A DNA stretch of 64,000 nucleotides from Hyaloraphidium curvatum (Eukaryota; Monoblepharomycota; Hyaloraphidiomycetes; Hyaloraphidiales; Hyaloraphidiaceae): positions 372,001 through 436,000 of the forward strand of contig JAIVFI010000016.1 of assembly GCA_025558095.1 (NCBI GenBank). Reading direction: 5' to 3'. The notes under the pieces are model-generated. The model saw nothing but the letters and a program-made list of their open reading frames with translations, did not search any database and was not told where the DNA came from. The first letter of the stretch is position 1. Every line of letters starts with the position of its first letter. Below, in pieces: positions 44,901-55,700 of this stretch. A program made the position numbers and the translations under genes.

Positions 44901-46433
44901 TGAGCGCGGCAACAGACCGCCGGAGAGAATAGTTCGAGTTCTCGAGGGTGTAGCGCATCAGGGGATGCAGCAAGGAGTCAAGATCGTCGATCTTCGCCGG
45001 ACGCAGGTGCACGGTGTTCTTGAGCAGCGAGTCCAGACAATCGCATGCTGCCGTCCTGACGGCGATAGAACGGTCCCGGATCGCTTCCCGGGCCGCTTTG
45101 GCAATGTCTTTTGCCGTTGGTTCGGATGCCGATCTGCCCGAGCCCTCCAGCGAGCGCGCGAGAGCGTAATATGACTCGCAACGGAGCACTCCGTCGATTC
45201 CCGACTTTGTGTTCTTGACGAGCGCGGCAGCGGTCCCCGCAAACAACGACCCGACGCTGTCGCCAAAACCCATGGTGAGCATCCCGAGCACAAAGCTGAC
45301 GGCGACCCGGACCACGACCGGCGGCGGCGGCGCTTTTGCGGGCGGGGATAGGATCCTCTCCAGAGCCGAAACGGTGTCGAAAACCGTGCGGCGGTCCCCG
45401 CTGGAATAGAGCTGAGTAAAGATCCTCGAAATCGAGTGGGCTGCGGGCAGCGTAGGTTTGGGAGACTCCATCGTTAGGATCCTGAGCAATGTGGCTTCGA
45501 GCCCCGTTTGGATCGGTTTCAGGTCAGCCTAAAGAGGTCAACGTCAGTCCCACGCGGCTCGTAAAGGAACGAGCGACATGCCTTTGCCAACGGCCGCAGC
45601 GCGAGCTCAACATTGTGCAGCCAACGGAAAACTGCAGATTCCCTGGCGTCGACGGGCAGAGACAGAATGCCGTCGTCAAACGCAAACGAGAATGCCGCGT
45701 TGTCCGAACCCGCCGAAGCAGCAGCCGATCTCGACGGAGCGGATCGGCCCCCGTGCCGAGCCGCTTCACGCCCTTCACCAAAGGGCTGCTTGGGTTTCTC
45801 CGTCAATGGCGCTTGCGGCCGCGGTGGGGCCTCAAACGCCGCAAAGTCCGCGCTTCCTCCAGGCTCCGCTCGGGAACCGAAAGCCTCGAAGGTGGGCGCG
45901 TCGAAGGCAGCAAACGACACTTCGGCGGTCGATGCCTGCGGAAATTCGGCAGCAAAGGCTTCGAACCCGACCTCTGCGAACCCGCTGTTGACGTTGTCCG
46001 AGCTCCCGACAGACGAGCGGCCGACTGGTGGGGATCCCAGGGCCGAGGCAGCCGCTGACGCGGGACCCTCCAGAGTGGGGCTAGCAAAGCCCACGTTGCC
46101 GGAAGCGTTTTCTGCATGAGCAAAGTCTGCGAAGGCGTCCAGAACAGCTGGGGAGTCCTCCGCGTGGAACGTAGACGCGGTCTCCGGGCCCCGCGTCGGC
46201 GCCGCTTCCAACGGACTTAATTCCGGGCTGCCGAAAATGTCAAAAAGATCACGCGCCGCTGACGAAGATGGCTTCGAGGCGGCGAGTTTGGCCGGTGCAG
46301 ACGCGGCGAAGGGGTCGAAGGCCGCGAAGACGTCGAAGTCCCCCGTGGACGCGCCGCTCGGCGTTGGGGCGGAGCTCGACGCGCCCGGGGCTTCTGCGTC
46401 ATTGCCGAACGCGTCGAACGCCGACCAGGACAT
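38994..46433 (-). CDS. LAA1: HEAT-repeat protein HEATR5/LAA1 with FxxF-rich N-terminal extension
   Basis: LAA1/HEATR5 is a very large HEAT-repeat partner of the AP-1 clathrin adaptor in Golgi-endosome transport. Family segments include SVGDT-like IFTQLYSSGDRRTVFDTVSA, REWCTYLLRNVLAKMLSEAG, EKILEDLLRTVKRSAKGPVD, VHTWALVGILLMVEGSGLMF and a C-terminal KNRLQAALEAGQQR. The gene is broken by many short introns, so the frame changes repeatedly between 41500 and 39000. The 5' exon (46433-45582, 284 codons) begins MSWSAFDAFGND and has at least eight aromatic/acidic FxxF or DPF-like motifs; its last part, SLPVDARESAVFRWLHNVEL, matches the normal HEATR5 N-terminus. A 53-base GC-AG intron (45529-45581) joins it in phase to ADLKPIQTGLEATLLRILTM. 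Without this splice the 5' exon would stop at 45519 and LAA1 would start at ATG 45471. Confidence 0.85.
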
Positions 46434-46533
46434 CGCAAGGTGTGGGTCGCGTTGTGATACTAGTTCCGAAGTGCGTGTACAGTACGCGCGTGCATGATCG
46501 TGCGTCTCCCACACCTGTCCGCGTGAACCGAGA
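46434..46533. promoter_or_regulatory. Divergent promoter region, LAA1 / adenylyl cyclase
   Basis: 100 bases between opposing start codons, with a short alternating GTGTACAGTACGCG segment. No known element recognised; based on geometry. Confidence 0.4.
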
Positions 46534-49196
46534 ATGGCGGAGGCAGACGCGAACCCGGTCTCGCCGCTGTCGGCTCTCTCCTTCATGACGGGCGTCCTCC
46601 TGGGAGACGGCCGGGACGGCGCGACGTCCGATGAGAGCGAGGAGTTCGATGCCTCGGTCGCGCGTCATACGCTCATGTCGCCGGTGGAGCCGCGGGCGAC
46701 GCTGAGGCGCTCCGAAGTCAGAGCGTCTGAGGACCCGGACGATACCTCCGATTCCGGGCTTGGTTCGGAGTCATCCGAACTTGCCGATGAACTCCTTCCC
46801 CCGCTGACTTGGGAGCTGTCGCGATGCCTCGAGTTCGACGCCGAGTACGACGCGGACGATCTGGCCGACCTCGGGACAGAGGGCCTTCATGCCGAGGATT
46901 CTGACGATGCCGACGACGAGGAGAGCGTCGCTTCATCGGAGGAGCCCATCTTCACCGAAGGCGGGATCGTGAACTTGGCGGCCGACGCCAGCTCTCATTC
47001 CCACCTTGAGGGTGACGGCATCAGCTCGCCCGTCAAGGAGACCATTGCCGAGGCGTGGGCGCACATCCGAGAATCGGCCGAAGTCGTGCCCGTCACCCGG
47101 GCAACGTCGACCACTTCGAGCTCCGTCAACGAATCCTCCAAATCCCGGAGGAGGAAATCGAACGCGCGATTCGGCTCGACAGGCTCTATTCCACAGGCCG
47201 AGCTGTATCGTTTGGTCCACGGAGAGTCCTACGTGCCCCCTCGGTTGTCGCCACTCACGCACCCCCCGACACACCTCGAGCTGGACTCGTCAGGGAGGCT
47301 TCCGCACGCACTACGGGCTAGTTACCACGAGGAGGAGGTGTCGCGGGCGATATCTGCCACCGTGCTCATGTGCCCGTTGTTTGGGTTCCTTCAGGTGGGA
47401 GGTGGTACGCTTTGACCGGAGCAATGCGTTGAGCTTCCCGCCGCACCAGATGGTCTTTATGATCAATGGCAGTGCCCACTTTGCTCTTTCTGCCTCCTAG
47501 TGCTGATCTAGCGATTCCAACAGATCAGCTCTACTTCTCGACAGCCCCCTTCTACAGCCGACTCGTCCTGATCCGCCTCAGTGCTGTCACCTTCTTCTTC
47601 CTCGTCGCGCTCCGCGCGTACATGCTTCAGCGCACCATCGAAAGCAGCCCGAAGAACAGGACGGTAGGTCGCTTCTCGAAGCGCTCCGCCCGCGCGGCCT
47701 GACGTTGCGAAAGGACGACCCGTGGGTCTCCAATGCTCGCATTATCCTGACGGTGAGTCGCGCGATCGCCACTCCGCCATTTCAGCTGACGAGAATCTGT
47801 AGTGGGCGACGTTCGGAGGTGCCACCGCCAACACCGAGCTCATCATCCTCTCGATGCCGAATCCCGCGACGTAGGCTTGCACGTGCCGCCGCTTACTTGC
47901 CGTGCGTGACGCCGCTATTCCGTAGGTCTCCATACTGGGTCGGCTTTACGTTGATCCTTCTCAGCCTCTTCATGACGAGGTACCGTCCCGTCCCTGTGCC
48001 GTTTCGGTGCAGCACTCACGCTCGTCCCCGGCAGACCCTTCTCCTACCGTCCGCTGATCGAATTTGCGTGCTGCATAGTTTTTCAGCACCTGTTCCTGAC
48101 TTGGTGGTTCGACCCCATGGGAGCTCGGGAGCCATCCTTCCCGTCTCGGGCCGTGTTTCTCCTGGCGATGGTCGTTGTCGGTGCGGTGGGCAGCGCGCAG
48201 CTCGAGACTCTGCGGCGGCAGGAATTTCTCTCCCGCAAGGACCTCAGGCGCCAGAAGGACTGGTCCAACCTGCTACTTCATTCGGTGCTCCCGTCGCCGA
48301 TCGCGCGCGAGCTGGAGGCGTCGGGCCGCGTGGTGGCCCGCGACGTCGAGGACGCGACGATCCTATTCTCGGACTTTGTCGGCTTCACGTCGATCAGCGC
48401 CGTCACGAGCGCCAAGCAGCTCGTCAAGGCGCTGGATCGCCTCTTTGCGGTGTTCGACATCATCATTTCCAGGCATCGCCTCGAGAAGCTCAAGACCATC
48501 GGCGATGCGTACATGTGCGCCGCCGGACTGGTGGACGACGGCCCCGCGGAGGCGGATGCCGGCTTTTTGAACTTGGTCCAGTCGATCCTCGCGGGGCTCG
48601 AAATGATCGGCTGGCTGCAGGGCGGTGGCTTCCGCCCGCGCTTGCCTTTCGGCAGCACCCCGGAGGAAGTCTGGAAAATCAGGATCGGCATCCACCGGGG
48701 CCCGGTGACGGCCGGCGTCATCGGACGCAGCCGCTTCGCATTCGACTGCTGGGGCTCGACGGTCAACATCGCGTCGCGCCTTGAATCGTCGAGCATGCCC
48801 GGCAAGATTAACATAGCCGCGGAGGTGTTCCGGCAGGTGGAGCACCTTTTCGAGGGGACCCATCGCGGTGCGATCCCGGTCAAGAACTTGCCTTTCGGAG
48901 AGGTCGAGCAGACCTTCATTGGTGCGTGGTCTTCCGTACGCGGGTTTCGTTCCGGCCCAGTTGACATGTCGCGGCAATTATTAGATCGGATCAAGCCGGA
49001 ATATTCGATGGACCTGGAGGGCAAGATCCCCAACGCCCTCTTTTGGGAGGTGGCCAAGCGCGGGCCTCGATTACCGTACAGCTCGTGTCTCACGGCAGAG
49101 AGTCGTTGGCGCGGGTTCGCGGTACCGGTGGTTCAGGTACCGTCTGTTTCTGTTCACCTCGACAGTGGCAGCGATGTCGACGTGGCCACGCAATAA
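46534..49196 (+). CDS. Membrane-bound class III adenylyl cyclase
   Basis: Makes cAMP from ATP. ATG 46534 opens an acidic cytosolic N-terminus of roughly 280 residues. Several hydrophobic stretches follow through short introns: SRLVLIRLSAVTFFFLVALR (about 47550), YWVGFTLILLSLFM (about 47935), LIEFACCIVFQHLFLTWWF (about 48055) and AVFLLAMVVVGAVGSAQ (about 48150). The catalytic domain reads TILFSDFVGFTSISAV (first metal Asp), EKLKTIGDAYMCAAG (second metal Asp and substrate Lys) and AFDCWGSTVNIASRLES (the ATP-type Asp before CWG, plus the transition-state Asn/Arg). Lys and Asp at the two purine positions point to adenylyl rather than guanylyl cyclase. The number of helices and the exons between 47300 and 48100 are not resolved. 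This differs from the LRR-type soluble cyclases of yeasts. Stop at 49196. Confidence 0.85.
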
Positions 49197-49265
49197 ATCT
49201 CCTTCCACACGAAAGTACATCGCTCGAATACCGTGCGTCCCCCAGCAGCATTACAACATCTCGTG

Positions 49266-50921
49266 TTACGCCGACGATCCGTTCTCGCTCGGCACGGTGG
49301 GGAGGGCCGGGTGCTCCTGAACCGCGTCCTCCGCTTCTGCGGGTTCCGCAGGAAGCTGCACCGACATCCTGTTTGCCTTTGTCGTCGCCCCCTGCTTCTT
49401 CATTGCCGAGGGCCTCCCCGGGGTCGCCGCGAATCCCGAGTCCGCCCCCGTGGAAACGACCGAGTCGCGGTTGGAAGCCCCCACCGACGCGCCCGCCGAG
49501 GCCTGGGCCGCCGCCGGGCCGCCGTCCACGAAAGAGTTCCTCGAGGGCTGCATTACCATCAGAGGCGCCGGATAGAAGCCCGGCGGTGGCGTGAGCGGCA
49601 CCATGCCATCCTCCGACGGGACGTAGTAGCCGCCGTTGGGTCCGATGAAGATCGGTTGCTGCGCCGGGACAAAGGCCGACGGGTCCCACACGCCCGAACG
49701 GCGGGAGGCCGGGGCCGTTCCGGCGTAGGAATAGCGGTTCCGGGTGCCCACCGAGCCAAAGACGGCGTCGCCGTCGATGACGACGGTGGCAGGCCGGGGC
49801 CGGGTGCTCCGCGGAACCGGGGGGGCGGACGGAGGAGGCATGGAGAGCCGGTTGGCCGCCTTGGTCGCGTCCGCAGCGGTCGCCGTGCCGGCTCCCACTG
49901 TGTCCGGCACCTGGAAAGCGACCGACGTGCGGTCGCCGGCGGCGCGCTCGCCGGCGACGGCCATCGCAGAGGCACCCGCGGCGGCGACCGCGATCCCCGC
50001 TGCGGGAACGGCACGATGGGCGGTTACGGCGAAGTCAGAGTCCGGTTCCGGCGTTCGGGCGGCGATCGACGAAGCATGGACGTCGGCTGGACGTTGACAG
50101 GGGGAAGGATCAGCGTCGAGACGGCGAGTCGGCGGTGCGATCACACCTTCCCAGGCCGGTGCGTCGATCTTGGGGGCCATCTCCATGACCGAAGGTGCCT
50201 TGTCGCCGGGGGCCGATGGTGATCCCGGGGGGGCCGCGGCAGCGACCTTGACGTCCCCTTCCTCGACCGCGACCTGCTTCGCCGCAACCTTGCCCTCTTC
50301 GGCCCGCTTTTTCCCGCACGAATAGAGCAGCCAGCCCAGCAGCCCCAGCAGGAGCAGGCCCCCGACCACGACGCCGATGATGAAGCCAGCCTTTGCACCG
50401 CTGGAGAGGCTGTCGAACCAGCTTACGGGCGGGCCGGGGACGTCGGCGCAGTTGGTGCCGTCGGCGGGCGACGTGCAGACGACGCAGGTGGTGCCGTTGA
50501 AGAAGGTCCCCCAGCCGCAGACGGGAACCGTGGGGAGAACGCTGGCCGAGGTGATCGAAGTGGCGGGGACGGCCGTCGAGCTCGTCGCAGTGCGGGTCCC
50601 GGTCGGGATCGCCGTGACATCGGGGAAGCAGGCTGCGGGCGCGGCGCACCTTGCCTGGAAGCAGCAGAGCGACTGGCATTGCGTCCCCGACGCGGTGCAC
50701 GCGGCGCCGATCTCGCCGCCGGGGAAGCACGTCGCGGTCGCCGCGCAGAGGCCGTCGACGCAGCAGCCCGAGGCGCACTGCAGCGGGCCCGACGCCGTGC
50801 ACGGGTCGCCGATGGGCCGCGCGCCCTGGCGCGCATTCAGCGCCGACGAGGGCGCCGCCGCGAGCAGCGCCGCCATCAGCGCCGCCGCCAGCAGCCGCGG
50901 GTGCGGCGATGCGGGCCGCAT
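49266..50921 (-). CDS. Cysteine-rich single-pass membrane protein, unknown function
   Basis: One uninterrupted frame of 551 residues. It begins with a signal peptide (MRPASPHPRLLAAALMAALL, cleavage near SSALNA), followed by two similar cysteine-rich units in the ectodomain: CASGCCVDGLCAATATCFPG and CQSLCCFQARCAAPAACFPD, then CGWGTFFNGTTCVVC. A single transmembrane helix (GFIIGVVVGGLLLLGLLGWL, about residues 170-195) is followed by CGKKR and a long cytosolic tail rich in Ala, Pro and Ser with no recognised domain. The layout suggests a cell-surface sensor or wall-associated protein; no enzyme signature is seen. Lacking an intron of this length sets it apart from its neighbours. Divergent from the PSAT gene (196 bases). 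Confidence 0.8.
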   Translation of the reverse strand: MRPASPHPRLLAAALMAALLAAAPSSALNARQGARPIGDPCTASGPLQCASGCCVDGLCAATATCFPGGEIGAACTASGTQCQSLCCFQARCAAPAACFPDVTAIPTGTRTATSSTAVPATSITSASVLPTVPVCGWGTFFNGTTCVVCTSPADGTNCADVPGPPVSWFDSLSSGAKAGFIIGVVVGGLLLLGLLGWLLYSCGKKRAEEGKVAAKQVAVEEGDVKVAAAAPPGSPSAPGDKAPSVMEMAPKIDAPAWEGVIAPPTRRLDADPSPCQRPADVHASSIAARTPEPDSDFAVTAHRAVPAAGIAVAAAGASAMAVAGERAAGDRTSVAFQVPDTVGAGTATAADATKAANRLSMPPPSAPPVPRSTRPRPATVVIDGDAVFGSVGTRNRYSYAGTAPASRRSGVWDPSAFVPAQQPIFIGPNGGYYVPSEDGMVPLTPPPGFYPAPLMVMQPSRNSFVDGGPAAAQASAGASVGASNRDSVVSTGADSGFAATPGRPSAMKKQGATTKANRMSVQLPAEPAEAEDAVQEHPALPTVPSENGSSA

Positions 50922-51117
50922 CGGTCGCTGGACAGGGCGGGGTCCCTCCGCCGGCAGTGCCGTGGTCCCCGAATGATCGACGCGAAGTCAACAGTGCTTT
51001 TATTTGAAGTCGCGCCACACATACCGAAGACACAGTCACTGTTCAAGGCACCTGCTATCCCTTCCGTCCGTCTCCCTAGCCTGCTATCCCTCGTTGGCGC
51101 CCTCCCTCCTCCATAAA
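50922..51117. promoter_or_regulatory. Divergent promoter region, membrane protein / PSAT
   Basis: 196 bases between opposing start codons, containing a pyrimidine-rich tract (CTATCCCTTCCGTCCGTCTC, from about 51055) upstream of the PSAT start, typical of fungal promoters. Confidence 0.45.
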
Positions 51118-52431
51118 ATGGCCGCGCCGGCGACGCTCAACTTCGGCGCGGGCCCCGCGATGATCCCGCGCAACGTGCTCGAGAAGGCGCAGGCCGACCT
51201 GCTCAACTACGGCGGCACAGGCATGAGCGTCATGGAGCTGAGCCACAGGTGCGCAACTGCCGCCGCACTCCCGGCGCGTCTGACGCCCCGCAGGTCCAAG
51301 GAGTTCGAGGCCATCCTCGCCGCCGCCGACAAGGACCTGCGCACGCTCATGGACATCCCTGACAACTACAAGGTGCTCTTCCTGCAGGGCGGCGCAACCA
51401 CGCAGTTCTCGGCCGTGCTGTACAACTTCATCGGCCGCAAGCGCGGCGGCGCAGAGAACGGCCACGCCGCGGACGACTGGCGCTCCATCCCCGTCGACTA
51501 CATCGTCACCGGCGGCTGGTCCGACAAGGCCGCCAAGGAGGCGCAGCGGCTGGGCGCAAAGGTCAACATCGTGCTCGACACCAAGAAGCAGGGCTACTCG
51601 GGCGTGCCGCCGCCGGAGCAGTGGAAGCTGTCCGGCCCCTCGGCCGCCTACGTCTACTACTGCTCCAACGAGACCGTGCACGGCGTCGAGTTCCAGAACA
51701 ACGGCGCCGCCGGCCAGGAGGGCGTGTTCCCGGGCGACGTCGTGGACCCCTCGGTCCCGCTCGTCTGCGACATGTCCTCCAACATCCTCTCCCGCCCCCT
51801 GGACGTCTCGCGCTTCGCCCTCATCTACTTTGGGGCGCAGAAGAACGTCGGCCCCTCGGGCCTCACCGTCGTCGTCGTGCGCTCGGACCTGCTCGACGCC
51901 ACGCACCCCGGCCTGGTCCCGCCCATCATGCTCGAGTACAAGACCGCGGCGGACAACACCAGCATGTACAACACCCCGCCGACGTTTGCCATCTACGTCT
52001 CGGGCCTGGTTTTCAAGGACCTGATCGAGAAGGGCGGCATTGCCGCCGTTGACAAGGTCAACGAGGCCAAGGCCAAGAAGCTCTACGGCGCCATCGAGGC
52101 CTCGAACGGCTTCTACCGCTGCGTGGTGAAGGAGGGCTTCAGGTGGGCATCGGCGTGTTTTCGGAGGCGTGATCGTCGAGGCTGACGGCCCGACAGGTCG
52201 AGGATGAACGTTCCCTTCCGCATCTACGGCTCGGCCACGGAAGCAGCCCCTTCGGCGGACCTGGAGTCCAAGTTCCTGAAGGGCGCCCTGCAGCGGAATA
52301 TGCAGCAGCTACCCGGGCACAGGTCCGTCGGCGGCATCCGCGCCAGCATCTACAACGCGATGCCGCTCGCGGGCGTCGAGGCGCTCTGCGCCTACATGGA
52401 GGAGTTCGCCAAGGCCAACGCCAAGGCATGA
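51118..52431 (+). CDS. SER1: Phosphoserine aminotransferase (serine biosynthesis)
   Basis: PLP enzyme converting 3-phosphohydroxypyruvate and glutamate to phosphoserine and 2-oxoglutarate, the second step of serine synthesis. ATG 51118 gives [20 protein letters not shown], the classic PSAT start 'NF.AGPA..P..VL'. An intron (about 51249-51293) separates MELSHR from [20 protein letters not shown]. Later motifs: [15 protein letters not shown] (phosphate loop), [20 protein letters not shown], and [17 protein letters not shown] containing the PLP Schiff-base Lys. A second intron (about 52141-52209) splits the Arg codon in [12 protein letters not shown]. The final exon ends [20 protein letters not shown] and a tail ending AKA. 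Length about 400 residues, slightly above the usual 360-390. Complete and intact. Confidence 0.95.
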
Positions 52432-52779
52432 GGGACACTCTTCCCGCCTTGGGCGCGGGCTGACGTCCATGGATGACGATGGCCCGCTTACTCTCTTAGA
52501 CCCTCGCAAGGGACCGGTTTCCCTGCCACTCTATATCCCTGATATCAGTACAATCATCAGAACAACCATCGCATCCACAACAACCCGGCGTTCCGTGCGC
52601 TCGGGCTTTGTCCCAGTGGTATCGTCAATTCCGCCAATTTCCAGTCACACACACCGTGCCAAAGCAACCCAGATTCAGTTTTCGCCTGTCCGCAGGCAAA
52701 AGCACCACGGGGCGACCGTCCGAGCACCTCTTGTCGTCAAAAATTCTGATCTTCGAGAAGATAGACCTGAGTCGTCGTG
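52432..52779. other. Convergent 3' intergenic region, PSAT / RIM15
   Basis: 348 bases between two stop codons. It is less GC-rich than the coding DNA (for example ATATCCCTGATATCAGTACA, about 52531) and should hold both 3' UTRs. No ORF with coding character, RNA gene or repeat was seen. Confidence 0.6.
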
Positions 52780-55700
52780 TCAGTCATGCGTCGGCCAGCG
52801 CTCGGACACCAGTCTCACCTGCAGCACCTTTTTCAGCACGTCCAGCGACACCGGCTTCGTCAGCACATCGTCAAACGCCGCAGACAGCTCGTCCGTCTTC
52901 TCGTAGGCCGTGAGCCCGATGATGGGGGTCCGCTGATTCGTTCCGGCCACGGACTTGATGACGTGCGCGGCCTGGTCCCCTTGCACTGGGAGCAGGGCGT
53001 GATTAGAGTGCAACAAAGTTCCGTACGAGGCCACAACACATACTCTCGGGCATGATGATGTCGAGGATGATGAGGTCGAACTTCACATCGCCCGATGCGG
53101 CGTGGACGGCGTCCGCGCCGTTGGGAACCACAACGCAGAGCCCACCGAGCTTGTTGAGCTGCGTTTCGATGATCTTCGCGCTGATCACGTTGTCCTCCGC
53201 GACAAGGATGTTGAACGTCCGACCGAAGGGGGTGAGAATCTTCTTGGCGGTGCCGGCCCGGCCCAGAGTCTTGCGTTCGGGCTTGCCTTCGGGCGAGGAG
53301 CGCCCGGACTGCGCGGCACTCGGCGTCGCGGCGGCACCCGGAGCTGTAGACACAACCTTCCCCACCGCATCCCCGGCGCGGATCGGCCGCCCTTCGGCCG
53401 CCGTCGTCGCCGACGAGATGCTCGTCGAACCCGATCCGCGGCGCTCGCGTTCCGCCGGCTGCTGGCTTCCAGACCGTGACGGGACCAAGGAGCCCGTAGG
53501 AATCTTGGGAGAGGGCGTCGAGGAACCGGCGCGGTCGTCCTGATCCATGGCGAGATCGGGCAGGCTAGGGTCCGTGGAAGACCGGTGCGCACCCTTCCCG
53601 AGGGGCAGGGGTCCATCGGCGCTGTTGAAGGATAAGGTGCGCTGCCGGCCCCCGAGGCGGATAGAGCTGCTCGTGAGGGTCCGTCTCCGCGTCTTAGGGG
53701 GCGAGGCGCTCATCATCATCTCCGACTTGATCTTCTCCACCTGATCCGTGTTCGCCTTCTCCAAGAGCGGCAGGTTCTTGAAGCTGAAGGCACCGAAATC
53801 CGCGCCGTCTTCTCCGGCAAAGGGAGCCACTTCGTCCGGCAGCACCCTTCCATCCTTGCGAGCTGGAGGCCCCCCGTCTTCCTCCGAAAGCTTCTTCCCG
53901 GCCGCGCCCCGGTCGTCGAAGTAATAGGTGTCCTCGACATTGGCTGGCTTCGGCACGAAGCTTGTCTCGTTGGAGTGCAGCGAGTCCCAGTTAATGTCGG
54001 CGAACCACGGGTGCGCCTTGATCTCCGCAGCGCCGTTGATCCCGAGCCGTTCTTCAACCTTCGTGCACATCAGCCGCTCCATGAAGTCCCGAGCTTCCGG
54101 CGAGACGTCGACCTCATCCTCGTGCCAGTCGATGTTCCGCTGGAGTATGTTCTCGAACACCTGCTGCGGCGTCGGCGCATGGAAAGGAGGAACACCGTAG
54201 AGGAACTCGTACGTGATCACCCCCAATGCCCACTGGCGAGATTGTGCAGCTTAACGTTAGAGAGATGCCCGCCTTGAAGCAACCGCGACTCTGTGGAACC
54301 CACCCAATCGACGCTAGAGTCCTGACCGAGGCCAAGGATGGATTCCGGAGCGAGATAGTCGGGGGTGCCCACGAAACGGTTGGCATCTCCCGCACCAGAT
54401 CCCGTCTGCTCCTCTGTTGCAGTTGAGGATCTTCCAGGGAGGCTCGAGGTCGACGCCGCAGTAGGAATCCCTGTGAAGTAGAGGCCCGGTAGGGCCTCGA
54501 CCGATGACGAGCCGGACGAGACGGTGCTGGCGATGGAGCTCCGGCGGCTGTGGCTCCTCAGATGCGGGAAATTGCTCAACGGGAACGCGTTGGGTAAAGA
54601 CAGCGCCGCCCCTGCCGCGGAGTTGAAGTTTCCCAAAGTCGGAGTCGTCGGCGTGACGGCTTTTGCGGGCTCGCTTGTGGTCGGGCTGTTCATGCTGGGC
54701 ACTGCGGCAGGGTTGAACCCCTGGCGGCGCCCAAGGAAGCCGACCCGCGAGAGACCGAAATCGGTGAGCTTGAGGTGGCCATGCTGGTCGATCAGAAGGT
54801 TGTCTGCGAAAGGAACGCAATCAGATGGCAGTTCGCATCCCTGCAGGAAATGCAAACCTGGCTTGAGGTCGCGGTGGATGATGCCCCTCGCGTGCAGGAA
54901 CTCCAAACCCACGACCACCTCGGCTATGTACTGCTTTGCCCACTTCTCGTCGAGCGCGCCCATGACCTTGACGAGGGCTGCGCAGTCGCCGCCGTTCAGG
55001 TATTCCATGACGAGATAGAGATTGTCCTTCGTCTGGAACGAGAAGTAGAGCTTGACGACGAAGTCCGAATCCAGCTGGGTCAGGATCATCCGCTCGTTTC
55101 GGATGTTTGTGACCTGATTCTTGGCCACCATGTCGCTCTTGCGCAGGACCTTGATAGCGTAGTAGTCCCCCGTGACCCTCTTCTTGGCTAAGTACACGGA
55201 TCCGTAAGCTCCTTTGCTGATGGGCTTGATGATGTCAAAGTCCTTGATGCTGGGCTGCGACCGCGCCAAAGCGCTGAGCGGGGTTGTTGCCGAAGGCGGG
55301 GTACGGACATAGTCGTCCCGAAGGCTGAAACGCGCTGACTGCGGCGAGCTGCTGAAGTCCGAGTCCCCCGTCCGAAGAGGGTCCAAAATGCCGGCCCGAG
55401 AAGCTCGACGCGACCTGCCGTGGAACTGGATCGCGGGAGATCGCCCGTCTTCCACATCGCTCGACGGGTTCAGGCTCAAATGATCCATGTCCAAGTCCGT
55501 GGTGCTAGCCGGGGTGCGATCTCGGCGACGGACCATCGCCTCGAAGGGCTGGGTGCTAGAGGTGCCGCGTGAGGCGACAGACTCCTTGTCATCCTCCTCC
55601 GAATCCGACAGCCTCATCGAGTGGCGCAGACTCGATGCTCCCCGACGGCCACGACGGCCCAGCTCCGATTCCGACGTCGACTTCGGCATCTGGCTCCTGC

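Noticed and set aside
47055..47321. Alternative frame reading HFELRQRILQIPEEEIERAI inside the cyclase 5' exon
   Set aside because: It looks protein-like but overlaps the main frame from ATG 46534, which stays open through it and has better codon usage. Kept only as a note because exon limits here are unsure.
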